Shown here: positions 41,371 to 53,059 of the stretch, in pieces
How positions within the stretch are numbered: position 1 is the stretch's first letter
Layout of the letters: the number at the start of each line of letters is the position of its first letter
DNA from: Drosophila pseudoobscura
Taxonomy: Eukaryota > Arthropoda > Insecta > Diptera > Drosophilidae
Reading direction: 5' to 3'
NCBI RefSeq assembly: GCF_009870125.1
Contig: NC_046681.1
Location: 17,187,001 to 17,251,000, forward strand
DNA: 64,000 nucleotides
The notes under the pieces: model-generated
What the model saw: the letters and a program-made list of their open reading frames with translations, nothing else
What the model was told of the DNA's origin: nothing
The model's database searches: none
Position numbers and translations under genes: made by a program

Positions 41371-42140
41371 GTCGAATTGTAGTCATATAGTTATGAGGCG
41401 AAAGAAAACGTGTACATAACCACGTACGAGCAATAGTCTGTCCTTTGATGCCGTAAATCAATACATGTATGTTTTATGCGCATATTTTTTTCCCCTAAAA
41501 TTAATTAATGTGAATGATTTATTGGAACATATATAGATATTTCTTCGGTTTAAAGATATCTAAGAATTAAATAATGTAATAACATCGCCAATAATGTCAT
41601 CAATGTACAATTAGCACAAATGAATGTACACCAAAATTTAAATGTACGTTAATTGATAATTTTGGTTACCATTAAGTCTCGAAGTCATCGATTCCATACT
41701 ATAAACAGGTCAAATATACAAAAACTTACTTGATTGCAAATATGTGACCTTATCTTTTGCTGTGTGACACCGTGTGGAAGAACTTTGATAGACACCGCGC
41801 TTTTGCTTGCTGTGGTAATTCTTTTAGGCACTCCACTCATCTATATACATGTGTATGTATATAGGTCAATAGCATATATTTTAAACAAGGTTGCAGATCC
41901 AACCTAAAAACACGAGGATACAAAATTAGAACGGTAATCTGAGAATTGAATGTAAACTTACCTAAATTATATTATTCGACACTAAAGAAAAGTCTGTAGG
42001 AAATTGTAACTAATTTTCAATATTTTTGTTTAATAAATGCTCTGTAAGTAACGTTTTTTTCCAAAATTCTATAAATCAAAAACTCCGCACACTATGAAAA
42101 AAAAAATTGAACTAATGAATTAGGAAGAGGTGGGAAAAAA

Positions 42141-42220
42141 TCGATAGGGCTATCCATACTATCGATGGTTGAAAAATGAGCCGACCGTCGATTGTTTCGG
42201 TTCACCATCGATAGTATCGA
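42141..42220. promoter_or_regulatory. CGATA-rich inverted repeat upstream of the TTLL gene
   Basis: Arms ATACTATCGATGGTTGAA (42156-42173) and TTCACCATCGATAGTAT (42201-42217) are complementary with a single extra T. A third TCGATAG lies at 42141 and a further TATCGAG at the right end. Clustered CGATA on both strands is the binding signature of BEAF-32 and overlaps DREF sites. It lies about 780 bases upstream of the TTLL ATG. Confidence 0.5.
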
Positions 42221-42239
42221 GCGGGAAAATTGAACATTG

Positions 42240-43880
42240 ATATTGTATACATATATATTTTCTGAAACATATTGATGAACTTTTATACAGGAGTTCAAAA
42301 GGAATGGGGAAGATTTATAAGCGCAAAATTGTTCAGCTAATCAAATAACTATGGCTCTTGTGAGGTGCTTTTGTACACACATAATATATGCATGTATGTA
42401 CATAAGCGTTGGTGTACTGAATGGCGTATGTATTTCCATGTAATTTCTTAGCGGAAAACTATTTTTAAACTCTAGCTAGGTAATTAATATTAATATATAA
42501 ATTTTATAAGGAATATTTCATTCATATTTTAATAATTTTGTCGAATTTTTTATTTATACCCTTTTCCCACACAGCTCAGGGGAACGGTAGGAACAGATGT
42601 GAAACCTCGATTCCCACTGGCATTGTTCACCATCACCAAAGAGCTGCTGATGAGTATACAATAACAAAGTTTCGGTTATAACAGCCATATAGCCGAGTTA
42701 ATAAAGCTAGGGGTGTTTTAGCGTTCATCAAGTTTTGGTCCAAGGCGTTTGACAACAATACATCAGATGGACTTTGCGATTCCTTCAAGACCTATCCGTA
42801 CTTTTCGCCTTATATGCTTATCCTTATGTGGGTCAACTACGCCCAGCGTGAACTTTTTAGGGTTATGTGCCAAAATTATAATTCCCTTTGCTTAGCGCTT
42901 TCCCATCCGCATCTCTTAGCGCATGTTATCGCTTGCTTGCTTCTGCCTTGCGCTTTTACTTTCTTCATCGGCCTTTCTCGACTTTCGTCATCTTTGCAAT
43001 CGGGAAAGCAAAAGACACATCTACACCGATCGTCATCGCAAGCACAAGTTCCGCCGTCTGGCACAGTGGCTGTCTTCATAGTATTACAAATCGAAATAAA
43101 ACAAGTAAAGCACTAAATCGAAATCTTTTTGTTGCTATTTGTGACTATGTGAATCAATCGAGTCACGCCTCTGAAGAAGCTCAGTGGCTCAACATTTACC
43201 ACCACCTGAAGTTAGCATGTTTGTAAATTTGTTTCTTTCTTCCTCTTCTTCTTTTTAACTAGCGCGCTAAAGCTTTTCTCCCGGATGTATATTGGTATAT
43301 TGAGTCCTTGGCTTCTTTTTGGTACCTTCTCCAGCTTCTGTAAGCTGATCGTTCGCTTATCAACCAGCAACGGAAACAGGTTTATGTTGTTTGGGGTCAC
43401 ATTTGCTATGTGATTTGAGCTTCCACAGTTTATTTTTAAGTTAGTGAACTGTAATATTTGAAGGTTGAATTTTCTCTTGATTTGAATGTAGCAATTCAGT
43501 CCGGTCTGACTAGCCAGGACAGCTTTTTTTCTGGTTCTTTTGCTTGCCTGCTATTGTTATTGCCGGAATTGAAACCGGAATGAACACTTATTCGATGATT
43601 TTTCGCTTGCGTTGCAGAAGTTGGGAATGCAGTGGACTGTTGGTGACGAAGAACGTTGCGGTAAATGTTGTTGATGCTACTTGATGCTAGCAAGCGACAC
43701 TTATAATCCAAGACGTTTAAGAAACAGTAGGCAGAGAGGGATGGCAAGAAAGTGCTCTTTGGCCTTCGGTGGTCAGGTGAGCAGACTTGCTCATCGATAA
43801 TTTAGTTATCTTATAAAAATGTTTCAAGGTCAAGAATAAATTAAGTGACATATCTTTACGATTTGAAAATGGAAAACAAT
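42240..43880. other. Gene-free interval with likely transposon-derived sequence
   Basis: From about 42550 to 43750 base composition rises and blocks such as TCAGGGGAACGGTAGGAACAG and GCTTGCTTGCTTCTGCC appear, which look like retroelement sequence, but no coding domain can be read and the family is not known to me. Short open frames on both strands here have no recognisable product. Confidence 0.35.
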
Positions 43881-43885
43881 ATTTT

Positions 43886-45749
43886 TTATTTGCATCCAAA
43901 ATGAGTTTTTATAAATTTTCTTCTATTGCTATGTTCCCCAGGCATTGATATCCCATTTAAAGAATTGAATGATTTAAAAGGAGAAATGCTGATTTCCGTA
44001 TCTAAGGAGTAAAGTTGTTCTTATTATAAATATATATAAAACTCGAGGTTTGAAAATATTATCTTACCAATGCTGGGATCCGACCAATCCATTGCCATAT
44101 TATGGAGTATAGCTAGAGCAGTAATTGTTTGCTTTGCTGAACCGAAAGATCCAAATACTTCACTGCCGAGAATACCAAATCGAAACATCAATATATTAAG
44201 GCATTTTCTTGCAGACGCATATGTAACCGAATGGGCATGGTTATAAAGCTCTTCCGCTAGACTTTGTGGAAGCTTCACAGGAGTGAAGAGGCAAGAAGAA
44301 CAGGAAAACGATTCGTTTCCCAATAGTATACGCCCACGAAATTCGTTTTGTTCGAACCGCTCCTTTATTTTTGATAAAGAGAACATTTTTGTATCGGTGA
44401 TTAGAGAAACTTCTTCTACCAGTCGTATATCCAAGTCTCTTATTTTATGGTCCGCATCACAAACAAGTTGCATATGAACAACCTCTCTAGCGTTCTCTTG
44501 GGATTGCCTTACATCATGAACTCGAGGTTTTTTTGATTGAAATCTTACTCTTGTCTGTAAGAGTGTACCAATCACTTGCGGCATATTTGCCAATTCTTGA
44601 AACGAACGCATCATTCTTTCCTTTTCAGAAAGTGTTGCAGGCATTCTTATGTAGCGCGATGCTTTCGATGATAACACCGAAGCAATGCGTCGAGTGATTT
44701 TTTTCAACGTTCTTAAGCTTACACCATGCGCCATTGCCGTCAATTTGGGATGCTGTTGAAAAACAAATGCATTTATAGGTCATATATTGTACAACTGGCC
44801 TGTTACAAGTTATAATTCAACTTATGTATTAAGAAGCTAATTTTAATGTAATATAAACAAGTTTGGAGGGCGTTGTTGAAATGGTGTTTCAAATTGCTGA
44901 TTTCATTTCAAGTCACTTCCTACCAAATTAAGCTGAAGACTTGCAAAGTAAAAAAAAAAGATTTGCGGACATTTGGAAGCGCTCCAGATTGATAAGGGGG
45001 GTGCTTTTTAGCCCACCACTGGTCATGTTGTGCTGATGTGAGAGAAATAATTGGGCAATTCGTGGACATTAATATGACAGCCATCAATAAGAATTTCATT
45101 GAGCCCTTCGTGTTAACAAATGTGGGTTTGTAGTGGATTGGGAGCGGAAAAGGTCGTGCAAAGGTTGCTGCGGAGAACATCCAATAAGTTATCGAAATAT
45201 TCCTTTCAGTAGCAGTACTATAATAGTCTGGTCCATAGTGGAAAAATCTGTTGTAGTCAGATTAAAATAAGATTAATTTGTTGGATTAAGATGTGAATAG
45301 TTTCCACGACACAAGGTATGGGGATGCTTGACCCATTCGGATATGGGTCCAATACATTGGATGCTTTAATTGCTTACATACGTACATATGTCTGTTTGTA
45401 TGTACACATCTTCAGGAATACATACCTCAGTTCCACCCCAAAATCGAATCGCAGATAAAATTTGCAGGTCTATGGGTACTTGCTCTCTTTCCATTGGTTC
45501 ATAACAATCAATCTCGAGGTCATCCCGAACAATCTCAATAATACGGCGAATGTTTTCCTTGGTGTACCGATATTTTTGTCGGAATTGGTGTTCGTTTAGA
45601 TGAAATAGCGGGTTAAATCGTTTATGCTGTTTCCTACTTGTACAGTTAACCGTTCTTTTAATTATATCTGGCGAGAACGGAAATCTTCGAAAGTTTTCGA
45701 CATATTGAAAGTCTCTTAAAGACCGTTCAAATGATTCAATATCTTTCAT
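43886..45749 (-). CDS. Domesticated PIF/Harbinger transposase-like gene (HARBI1-like), catalytic residues lost
   Basis: Three exons keep frame: 45749-45426, 44752-44068 and 44001-43886, encoding 374 residues. The start MKDIESFERSLRDF is chosen because it is the first in-frame ATG after the promoter motif at 45798. The N-terminal part has the Harbinger-type block FRQKYRYTKENIRRIIEIVRD and PIDLQILSAIRFWG. The core keeps the transposase layout (MPQVIGT, LVCDADHKIRDLDIR, IKERFEQNEFRGRILLG), so ancestry is clear. However, the usual aspartate of GTIDCTHI is replaced (GTLLQTRV), GDSGY reads GNESF, and the final glutamate block reads ASARKCLN. The DDE triad is therefore absent while a spliced, open gene is retained, as in the Drosophila PIF-like host genes. 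The product is probably a nuclear DNA-binding protein; which family member it is was not resolved. Confidence 0.8.
44900..45180 (-). mobile_element. Possible second PIF/Harbinger fragment inside intron 1 of the domesticated gene
   Basis: Within the 673-base intron, the minus strand reads HEGLNEILIDGCHINVHELP in one frame, resembling the first catalytic aspartate block of Harbinger transposases (GAIDGCHI). A stop follows shortly and the match is only about 12 residues, so this is weak. Confidence 0.25.
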
Positions 45750-45797
45750 TTTTTCTGTCTCCACTTTTCGAAGTTTAATTTTAGGGGGTCCTTCATT

Positions 45798-45807
45798 CAG
45801 TGTGACC
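45798..45807 (-). promoter_or_regulatory. Motif 1 element of the Harbinger-derived gene
   Basis: The minus strand reads GGTCACACTG, 48 bases upstream of the chosen ATG. Upstream of it, TCTGATGGTTAGACGACTG and GGTATATTTC resemble the unit of the Cog4-proximal array. Confidence 0.6.
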
Positions 45808-46429
45808 GTGGACCTATTAATAAAATGCAGTCGTCTAACCATCAGAAATATACCAAAACATACTTTAACTTTTTTTTTATATACCGTCACAGTATGAAAC
45901 ACCAACGTTCCAAAACGTTCCATTTTCATTTTGTAATTCGGTCCGTTTTGACAAACTTTTTCATCGGAATTTTATAACTACGGAATCATTTTGGAAACCT
46001 CGCACGTCCGCTATATTATCATGTCAAATAGTCCACTTTGGGTCTATTATTTAATGGTTACAAAATACTAATAATAAAAAAGTATCTAGTATGTATATTT
46101 AAATAGGAATGGGAATAAACGAGAGAATTTCGAAAAATCAAAACCTGACGGACCATCCCAAAAAGGGAGCCTGAGAAATAAAGAGGCAGATGAAATAAAG
46201 ACTATAAAACAACGGTTGTGTTTTAATAAACTGTTAAAATGGTGTAGAAGTTACTTAATTGAAATCATCAAAATGTATTCTAATGAGTGTTCGTTGACAG
46301 AAATCGACTGTGCAAATTTGCCAAAAAAATGCCAGAAGTGCAAGAGTAAAGTTCTTATGTCTGATCACGAAAGGAAAAACGTGGAAACTAAACAAATATT
46401 CCTGGCCTGCTAGTTGGTTTACAGATCCG

Positions 46430-47620
46430 AATGCTTTACTGAAGTCGAGGGAAATCTGCAAGTCTATAAGATTCCTGGCAAGCCTTTAATGATTACAGAG
46501 ATAAGCAATAATACATTTGTTGTATTTGATCGTCGCCTTATAAATCCATGCTGAGCTGGAGATATAAGTGATTTGCAGAGATGTTGCAAGTGGGATGGAC
46601 TGCAGTATCTGTAGGAAAACAGAAAATTCTTTACCACGAAACAATTTCTTGGCTTACCAAGTAAAGCGCCGCTCCTAGCCAAAGTTAAACAAAGCGTTGA
46701 ACTGTGGTTCAACTCAAGTCACTGTTCTGACTCCCTTATACCACTTAAGGACTTTAAACTCACATACAACCGGGTTGTCTGCGAAAACACGGGCTCCTTC
46801 AGTAGGCCAGCGCTCAGAATATTTAATTCCGCCGGCGGACCGCGGACGATGATGGATGCCTGTAGCGTCGTTCTAGGGCTGGCCACACTTTGGGTTCACC
46901 CTTTTCAACTTGGAAGCTTTTATGGAGTCATCCGTTCTCTGCAGCTTGAAACTTGGATGCCGGCCAGTCGGTTCCAGTCGGTTTTGTCCAAAAGGCCGCT
47001 ATTCGCGTCTGAGGTGTGGTCTTCCCTCTCTGCTTGTCGGTGTCCATTTGTCTTTCTTCCGCTTTCGCAGACGACGACGCTGAGCGTTTTCCCACCGTCG
47101 CGCTCATGCCAGCTACTGCTGGCGATGAAGTTGCACGTTGATCCTTCGCTACAGTCACAACAGCTGCGCTCTGGGGGTAGTCTCCGCCTACGTGGGTGGC
47201 TGGTTCAGCTATTACTACCTCAGTACGTTGTACTCGTGCTTTTTCTTTAGGATCATTTCTCTCGCGGGGTAGATGGCTAAGTCGCCGAATGAACTGAGGC
47301 AGGTGGTACACCTGAAGGTCCCCGGATGTTAAGATCCGTGACTTCTAGATCTTCTGTGGCATCTCATTGATCCCAAAGCGAGAAAAGACACTAGCCAACT
47401 CTACCTCCGATACTGAGGGACCAATAAAGCCGAAGCTTCCGCATCTGGTTCCCGGTCCCAGAACCTATAAAGCCTCTTTCTGTTTGTGGCATTTTACGAG
47501 TTATCAGACAAGCAATCCACTACCTCGGGTTGCCTGTTGCAGTCACAGGATATCGACGCCGAGGGGCATGCCCTACCTTCTGCTGTACTAGACTCATCTC
47601 AGATATCTATACGTTTTTCA
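46430..47620 (-). mobile_element. Degenerate non-LTR retrotransposon remnant
   Basis: Right to left, a gag/ORF1-like part (47311-46928, starting near VYHLPQFIRRLSHLPRE) is followed by reverse transcriptase pieces: LISPAQHGFIRRRSNTTNVLLL at about 46560-46500 and SLDFSKAFGSVNQ at about 46450-46415. The usual FSKAFD motif has lost its aspartate. The endonuclease is missing and frames are broken, so the element is dead. It differs in ORF1 from the LINE at 20282-22235. Confidence 0.7.
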
Positions 47621-48180
47621 AGAAATACCTTTAACGACGACGAATTATTAATTCGTTAAACATCAATTTTGTAAATGAAACATATGACAACATTTTTTGA
47701 AAACACCAGCACCTAGAAACGTTAATGAGCCGTTTTGGCTAAAAACGCAGAAGTGAGTGCGTGATAGTTGTGGTTTGGTTATAGTATAGTGTATACCGAA
47801 ACACATTATTTTCTGTATAATTTACAAAAAAAATTTAAAGATTTCATATTACTTTATTTTTCACTTAAAACTATGACAAAAACACGTGCATTTGAATGAT
47901 TGGCTGGTTTAATTGGTTTAATTACTCTGATTATAATCACATATATTGGCCGTACAATAAACGAAAAATAAAATAAGGGTTAGCTAAGAGTTTCATAGAC
48001 AACAATTTTTCTAAACAGAGCTTTGTCACGCAATTGTCTTGAAAATGTACCCTTTCCCACGTCTATGTACTTTATATATATTGTATCTTTTTTAATTCTT
48101 CGGTTATTCGTTAAGGTAAAACCATTAAGTCTGGTCATAAAATAGTAAACAAAAATAATTTCAAACATTTTTAGTGAAAT
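47621..48180. other. Gene-free stretch
   Basis: A+T-rich sequence between the LINE remnant and an INE-1 copy. I see no gene, RNA or named repeat. Confidence 0.4.
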
Positions 48181-48199
48181 TGAAACAGTGACGATGTAA

Positions 48200-48565
48200 A
48201 AACGAGGTGGAACGTTGTGAGTCACGGCTAAGTTTTCTTCAAAATTGTGGACTCCACACATTTTCGTCCTTTGTGTGGGCGGTAGAGGGCGGGGAAAATT
48301 TTTGCAACAAACTTGATACAGTGAGTATAAATACATAAATTTCGTTTCTCTGGCTCTTATAGTCTTTAAAAACTAGGCGTCAAACAAGACGGACAGACGG
48401 ACAGGCGAACAAACAGACAGCTCAATTGACTCGGCTATTGAGGCTGATCAAGAATATATATGTACCTTATGAAGTAGGAAACGTTTCGTCCTGAGCGTTA
48501 CACACATGCATTTTTACCACAAATCTAATATACCGCTAAACTCTTTTTGAGTATCAGCTAACACA
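48200..48565 (+). mobile_element. INE-1/DINE-1 copy
   Basis: It includes AAATTGTGGACTCCACACAT, the CTCTTATAGTCTTTAAAAACTAGGCG block, GACGGACAGACGGACAGG, TTGACTCGGCTATTGAGGC and the terminal CTTTTTGAGTATCAG. The copy appears nearly full length. Confidence 0.8.
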
Positions 48566-48964
48566 ATTTAGTAAATTAACAGATCGAAAGGGATTTTGAA
48601 CTAAATTTAAGTTTGAATTATGGAGCCGGAGCACGAAACAAAATTATAAAGGCCGGACCTTAAAGATTTAAGAAGACTATTGAGACCGACTCAACAGGAG
48701 CACCAATTTTTCCGTTTTCAAAAATAAATAGGAATATTTTTGCGTAAGTGAAAACCGGGGCATGCGTGAATGTACATATGTGTCTATGCTTATCCATTTG
48801 GGATGTGCGTTAATGGGTCGCTTGGACAAAAACAGATTTTTGTATACATATACATACATACGTATGTTCATATAAATAAATTTGTATGCTTTCTATCTTA
48901 CAGTATGACTGTTTAATACATCAACTATTGACAATATACGTGCGGCTGACATAGGTTTCAAGAA

Positions 48965-51900
48965 ATGATACAAAAGTCCTACAGTTATTGGAGATGGCCG
49001 AAAGCAATAGTAAACTATATTAAGGTATACTTTCAAAAGTGTTGCATACATGGATTCAAATATGTTGTCGAAAAAATGTTTACCTTACTGGAGAGGTAAG
49101 TATCGCGGCTTTTCGCCTTAACGAAATCCTTGTTCGATTTCCCTTTTGTAAATTAATGCTCAAATGGATGTATTAAATCAGACCTTATATTAAATCAATT
49201 TAAAGGGTTACCGGTTGACGCTGTAACAAAGGCCTTAATTCCACACTTTGGCTACAAGACACGGGTATATTAGTTTTGTGTGCAGCGTCCAGAAGGAAGC
49301 CTTTATTATTTATTATTCGCCAACAGAATCAAAATAGGCTTTAACTGGCTAGACTAACTTATTTCTATGTTAAATAATAGAAAGGCTTTCTGAATGGACT
49401 TCACGAGCCTATTGCACCGTTTGTTCAATGTTTATTTCCGGATTGAGGAATAAAAATAGAGAGTTACTTTTCAAAATGCAGGCAGACTTTATTTTTTGCA
49501 GAGAATATACGTGTTATTCCAATCAACTCTGAGCCAAGACTAAATATTTTTGTACACGACAATTCAATGTTCGGCCTACATGATCAGCCCTTTTGTTGCA
49601 ATATGTACATCAGTGTGATGGTAACCTTTGATTTTTGTTTATTTTTTAGATTCCTGTGGCTTATTTTGTTGGTGGTTTCTATATATTTCTGTATTGTGGT
49701 CTGCCTATCTTCTATCGATCGATACTACACCAAGAGTACACACATCGGATTAGAAGTAAAACGATACATATGTACTTTAAACTATGAAAAAATGATACAT
49801 ATTTTGTATTTTTCAAACCTTTAGCGAAACTACCACTTTTGGAATACTACCATACCAAGTTTAACAGTATGCCCAATGCAACGAATTAACGAAAGTTTAT
49901 TCAGTGACTACTGTCGGTAATTGTTAATATAATTTTTTTTATTTTAAAATTTACATTTTGGTTACCGAATTTCAGGAAAAATGGCATTAAAGGACAATAC
50001 AAAGAGGAATTTTGGGGATTCATTGAAAATTTGGCAAATTCTACATACAAAAATTTTCAAAACATTCCGGAAAGCGAGTATATAGACAAATTACTTAATG
50101 TTCTCGGTATTAAACCAGCTTTATACATGGAGCTAATTTATAATCTTACCTATGATAGCTCTTATGAGCCCGTGGAAAAGCAACGAACCCGTAGTATCGA
50201 TGGACAGATTAATATTCATGTACGACAAGTTCTCACGGAATACGGCTTGTGCTACTTAGGTAACTCAAAGCTGGGGGAAGAGTACAGCTCGCGTTACTTG
50301 ATATTTGGAGTTTATCCTGAAGTTAACAAATATGAACAGAGCCGACGATTACTAAAAGCGCAGATCGGCTCGTTTTTTGAAAAGGATGTTGGATTCACTT
50401 TATTGGGCTTTAGTAGCGAAGCTATAGATGTATGTTCATATGTATAACGCGATCACTGGTAATGAATAAACTGTTTTATTTTTTTTCTTTGTATTATAGA
50501 GCTATATTCATTCAGCTTTTGAGGTAATGAAAGTAGATAATAATTTTGGGTACACTGAAGAAGGTGTTGTTTATGATCCCGAAAGCGAAGAGATAATTGC
50601 TGAGGAAAACCTTGAGAAGTAAGTCTTTGAACCTGTTTATTAATTGTTTAATTTATTAATTTTTCTTTTTTATAGAGAAGCTACCATTGGACAAAGAAAA
50701 TGTCGTTTCTATCACGAATCCAATCTGACCCATTTTCCCTTCTATACTAGAAATATTTGTCAACAAGAGTGTCGAATTAATCTTGCTTACAAAATTTGTA
50801 AATGTATTCCTCACTTTTATCCAAACCGTAGTAAGCAATAAAATATCTCTACAACATTACATACAGTTGAACTTCCAAAGAAAACATTTGACATATGGAG
50901 TCTTCGACATACAGAGTTTGACGTAATGTGCTTCCTAAACGCTGGTGCCATCCGTTGTAGATTGAAATATACGGAAGTTCAACTGTATAAGTAAGAAAAT
51001 ACATACTATGTCAAAGCCTTTTTGTTATTTCAGTTGCAGAACCTAAGCCGGTGTGTAATTATAAAATTCTTAAATCGTGTTTCCCAAAACATGCAAGTGA
51101 GTACAAATATTTTTGATTTATATGTTTAAAATATTCAATAACAATTCGTTAGCTGAGATGTATGTACGTCTGCTTCTATGCAAATAAGCCACTTAGTCAA
51201 AGCTATCTCAACGAAAGTGATATAAAGAACAAGCAAGAAATTTACAATAGCGTCGGGCTGCCGAGGGTTACAAGAATATGCTTAAAGCTGTAACCAAAAC
51301 TACTATAATTTTCTAACAGGACTCAAAGAAATCTTTATTTTATTGGTATAGCAGCAGCATATGATGAGTAATGTAAGTTATTAGTTATTAGGCTACCTGG
51401 TGCTTCCCTGCTTGCGAAGACATTTTGCATTGCATTGACTTTATAGTCGCATTGCTCCCAACAAAAAATGTTGTACAAGGGCAAGACTCCGTGAAACTTA
51501 AAGAGATCTTTTGATTTCTTTGAAACTATGGGATATAATAGTCTTAGGTAAGATTGTTAAAATCTAGGCGCTTATATGTCCAGACGAACAGACAGACATG
51601 GGTCAATCGAATCGGCTATTGATGCTGATCAAGAATATACACACATCCACTCTCCCCACGAAACTAATGTACCATTAAACTCTTTTTGAGTATCGGGTAT
51701 AATTAAAGCTGGAGCTTCCTTATGAAGGGGTAATGAAAGTTAGCTCGGAGAACATAAATTAATTCCATTTGAAACCAAAAAAATATAAGTCAGGCAATTC
51801 ACTCCGTAGCAAATCAAAGTTAAGGTAAATAAAAATAATAAATTATTTTAAAAACACTAGTTTAAGTTATGGATTTTAGATAGACTAAAGAAAATATAAT

Positions 51901-52445
51901 ATACTATAGTATATACATAGTTAAGTTAGATAACAATAAATACACGCGTATTTAGTTATTTCATACAGTATGGTTTACTTCACAGATTTTTTTCTTAAAC
52001 TGTACGAAGAAAATGGTTTCCATGATAAGCCAGCGACATGCCACTGTGAACAGAACTGCCTTGATGCAGTAGTTACAACAAAAAGTGCTCTGGTAAGTAC
52101 ATATATGGTAGTATGGTAGTTCGTGATACTGTACAAAAATGTGTTCGTTATTTTAGCCCATGATAGGATCGAAACAGCTACTCGGAAGTATAGGAAGTGC
52201 TATTTCTATGAAAACTTGGCCCCAGAATAGGCTTAAGCGACAAGTCATATTTTCCTTTACTGATCTCTTAGGTAAGCACACATCTTTACATTGTTCAAAT
52301 AATATATACTTATATATATGCTTTTTTAGTTTCCATTGGCGGAACTGCAGGTCTGTTTCTCGGATTCAGTGTTTTGGGCTTAGCTGAGCTTTTTTACTTT
52401 TTTACAATCCGATTAGTTTGGCAAATACTTGGCTATACAATCTAA
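48965..52445 (+). CDS. Pickpocket-family DEG/ENaC sodium channel
   Basis: This is a subunit of an amiloride-sensitive cation channel in the plasma membrane. Ten exons keep frame: 48965-49095, 49650-49755, 49825-49916, 49976-50429, 50500-50618, 50676-50830, 51034-51096, 51986-52092, 52157-52271 and 52330-52445, encoding 485 residues. The start MIQKSYSYWRWPK is the only good ATG before the conserved IHGFKYV block. TM1 is FLWLILLVVSIYFCIVVCL in exon 2. The extracellular part carries the cysteine-rich pattern (CRFYHESNLTHFPFYTRNICQ, ECRINLAYKICKCIPHFYP, CHCEQNCLDAVV). TM2 in exon 10 contains GGTAGLFLGFSVLGLAELFYF, with the GxS-type selectivity filter. It belongs to the insect ppk family; which member was not determined. 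Transcription converges with the ADAMTS-like gene. Confidence 0.9.
50864..50985. mobile_element. 122-bp pogo-like MITE in ppk intron 6
   Basis: Terminal inverted repeats CAGTTGAACTTCC and GGAAGTTCAACTG are perfect over 13 bases, and the element is flanked on both sides by the dinucleotide TA (50862-50863 and 50986-50987), the target duplication of Tc1/mariner/pogo elements. The termini resemble pogo-type ends beginning CAGT. There is no coding capacity. Confidence 0.75.
51480..51705 (+). mobile_element. INE-1/DINE-1 fragment in ppk intron 7
   Basis: The block TCCAGACGAACAGACAGACATGG, then TCGGCTATTGATGCTGATC and AAACTCTTTTTGAGTATCGGG, mark INE-1. It lies in the long intron 51097-51985. Confidence 0.75.
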
Positions 52446-52654
52446 TGTATGTAAATATGTCCAATTTTTTGTTTTGTAATTTAATTAATTCGAAGCAATG
52501 AGCATGAGCGCGATAGCAGATAATTTAAGAAAATTCGGTTACAAGATATTAGAAGAGATGAGTGGTATGTCTTAAAAGCTATTAAATGCTGCTCCTTTAT
52601 TTCGGTACCTCAATGTATAATTTATGAAATATATGGATACATTGGTATTTTGAA

Positions 52655-52915
52655 ATACACTTGTAACAGTGGGATATCACCGGATACAAAATTTGGATGC
52701 TCTAGCTATTATAGTCTTTGAGATCTAGGCGCTCATCGGGAGGGACGGACAGACAGACATGGCTATATTATATCGACTCGGCTTGCTGTTGATGCTGTTC
52801 AAGAATATATACACTCTATGGGGTCGGATATGCTTCCTTTTGGGTGGTAAACACATCCACTTCCACCACAAATCTTATTTACTCCTACACTATTTAGGTA
52901 TCGGGAATAAATATG
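52655..52915 (+). mobile_element. INE-1/DINE-1 fragment between ppk and the ADAMTS-like gene
   Basis: It contains TATAGTCTTTGAGATCTAGGC, GGACGGACAGACAGACATGGC, CGACTCGGCTTGCTGTTGATG and TATGGGGTCGGATATGC, typical of INE-1. Confidence 0.8.
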
Positions 52916-53059
52916 AGTACAGTTTTAAAATAATTCTTGGCCATACAAAATTCGATTAGATTTATTATAAGGAATATAAGTTATTATTGATAAAATTGGG
53001 TTGGTAAATATTTGTATTCGATAAAATATTCATATTTGCAGCTGCATTTTAGATTACCA

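Noticed and set aside
46928-47311. 127-codon minus-strand frame as an independent gene
   Set aside because: Its composition and the adjacent reverse transcriptase pieces show it to be the ORF1 part of a dead LINE.
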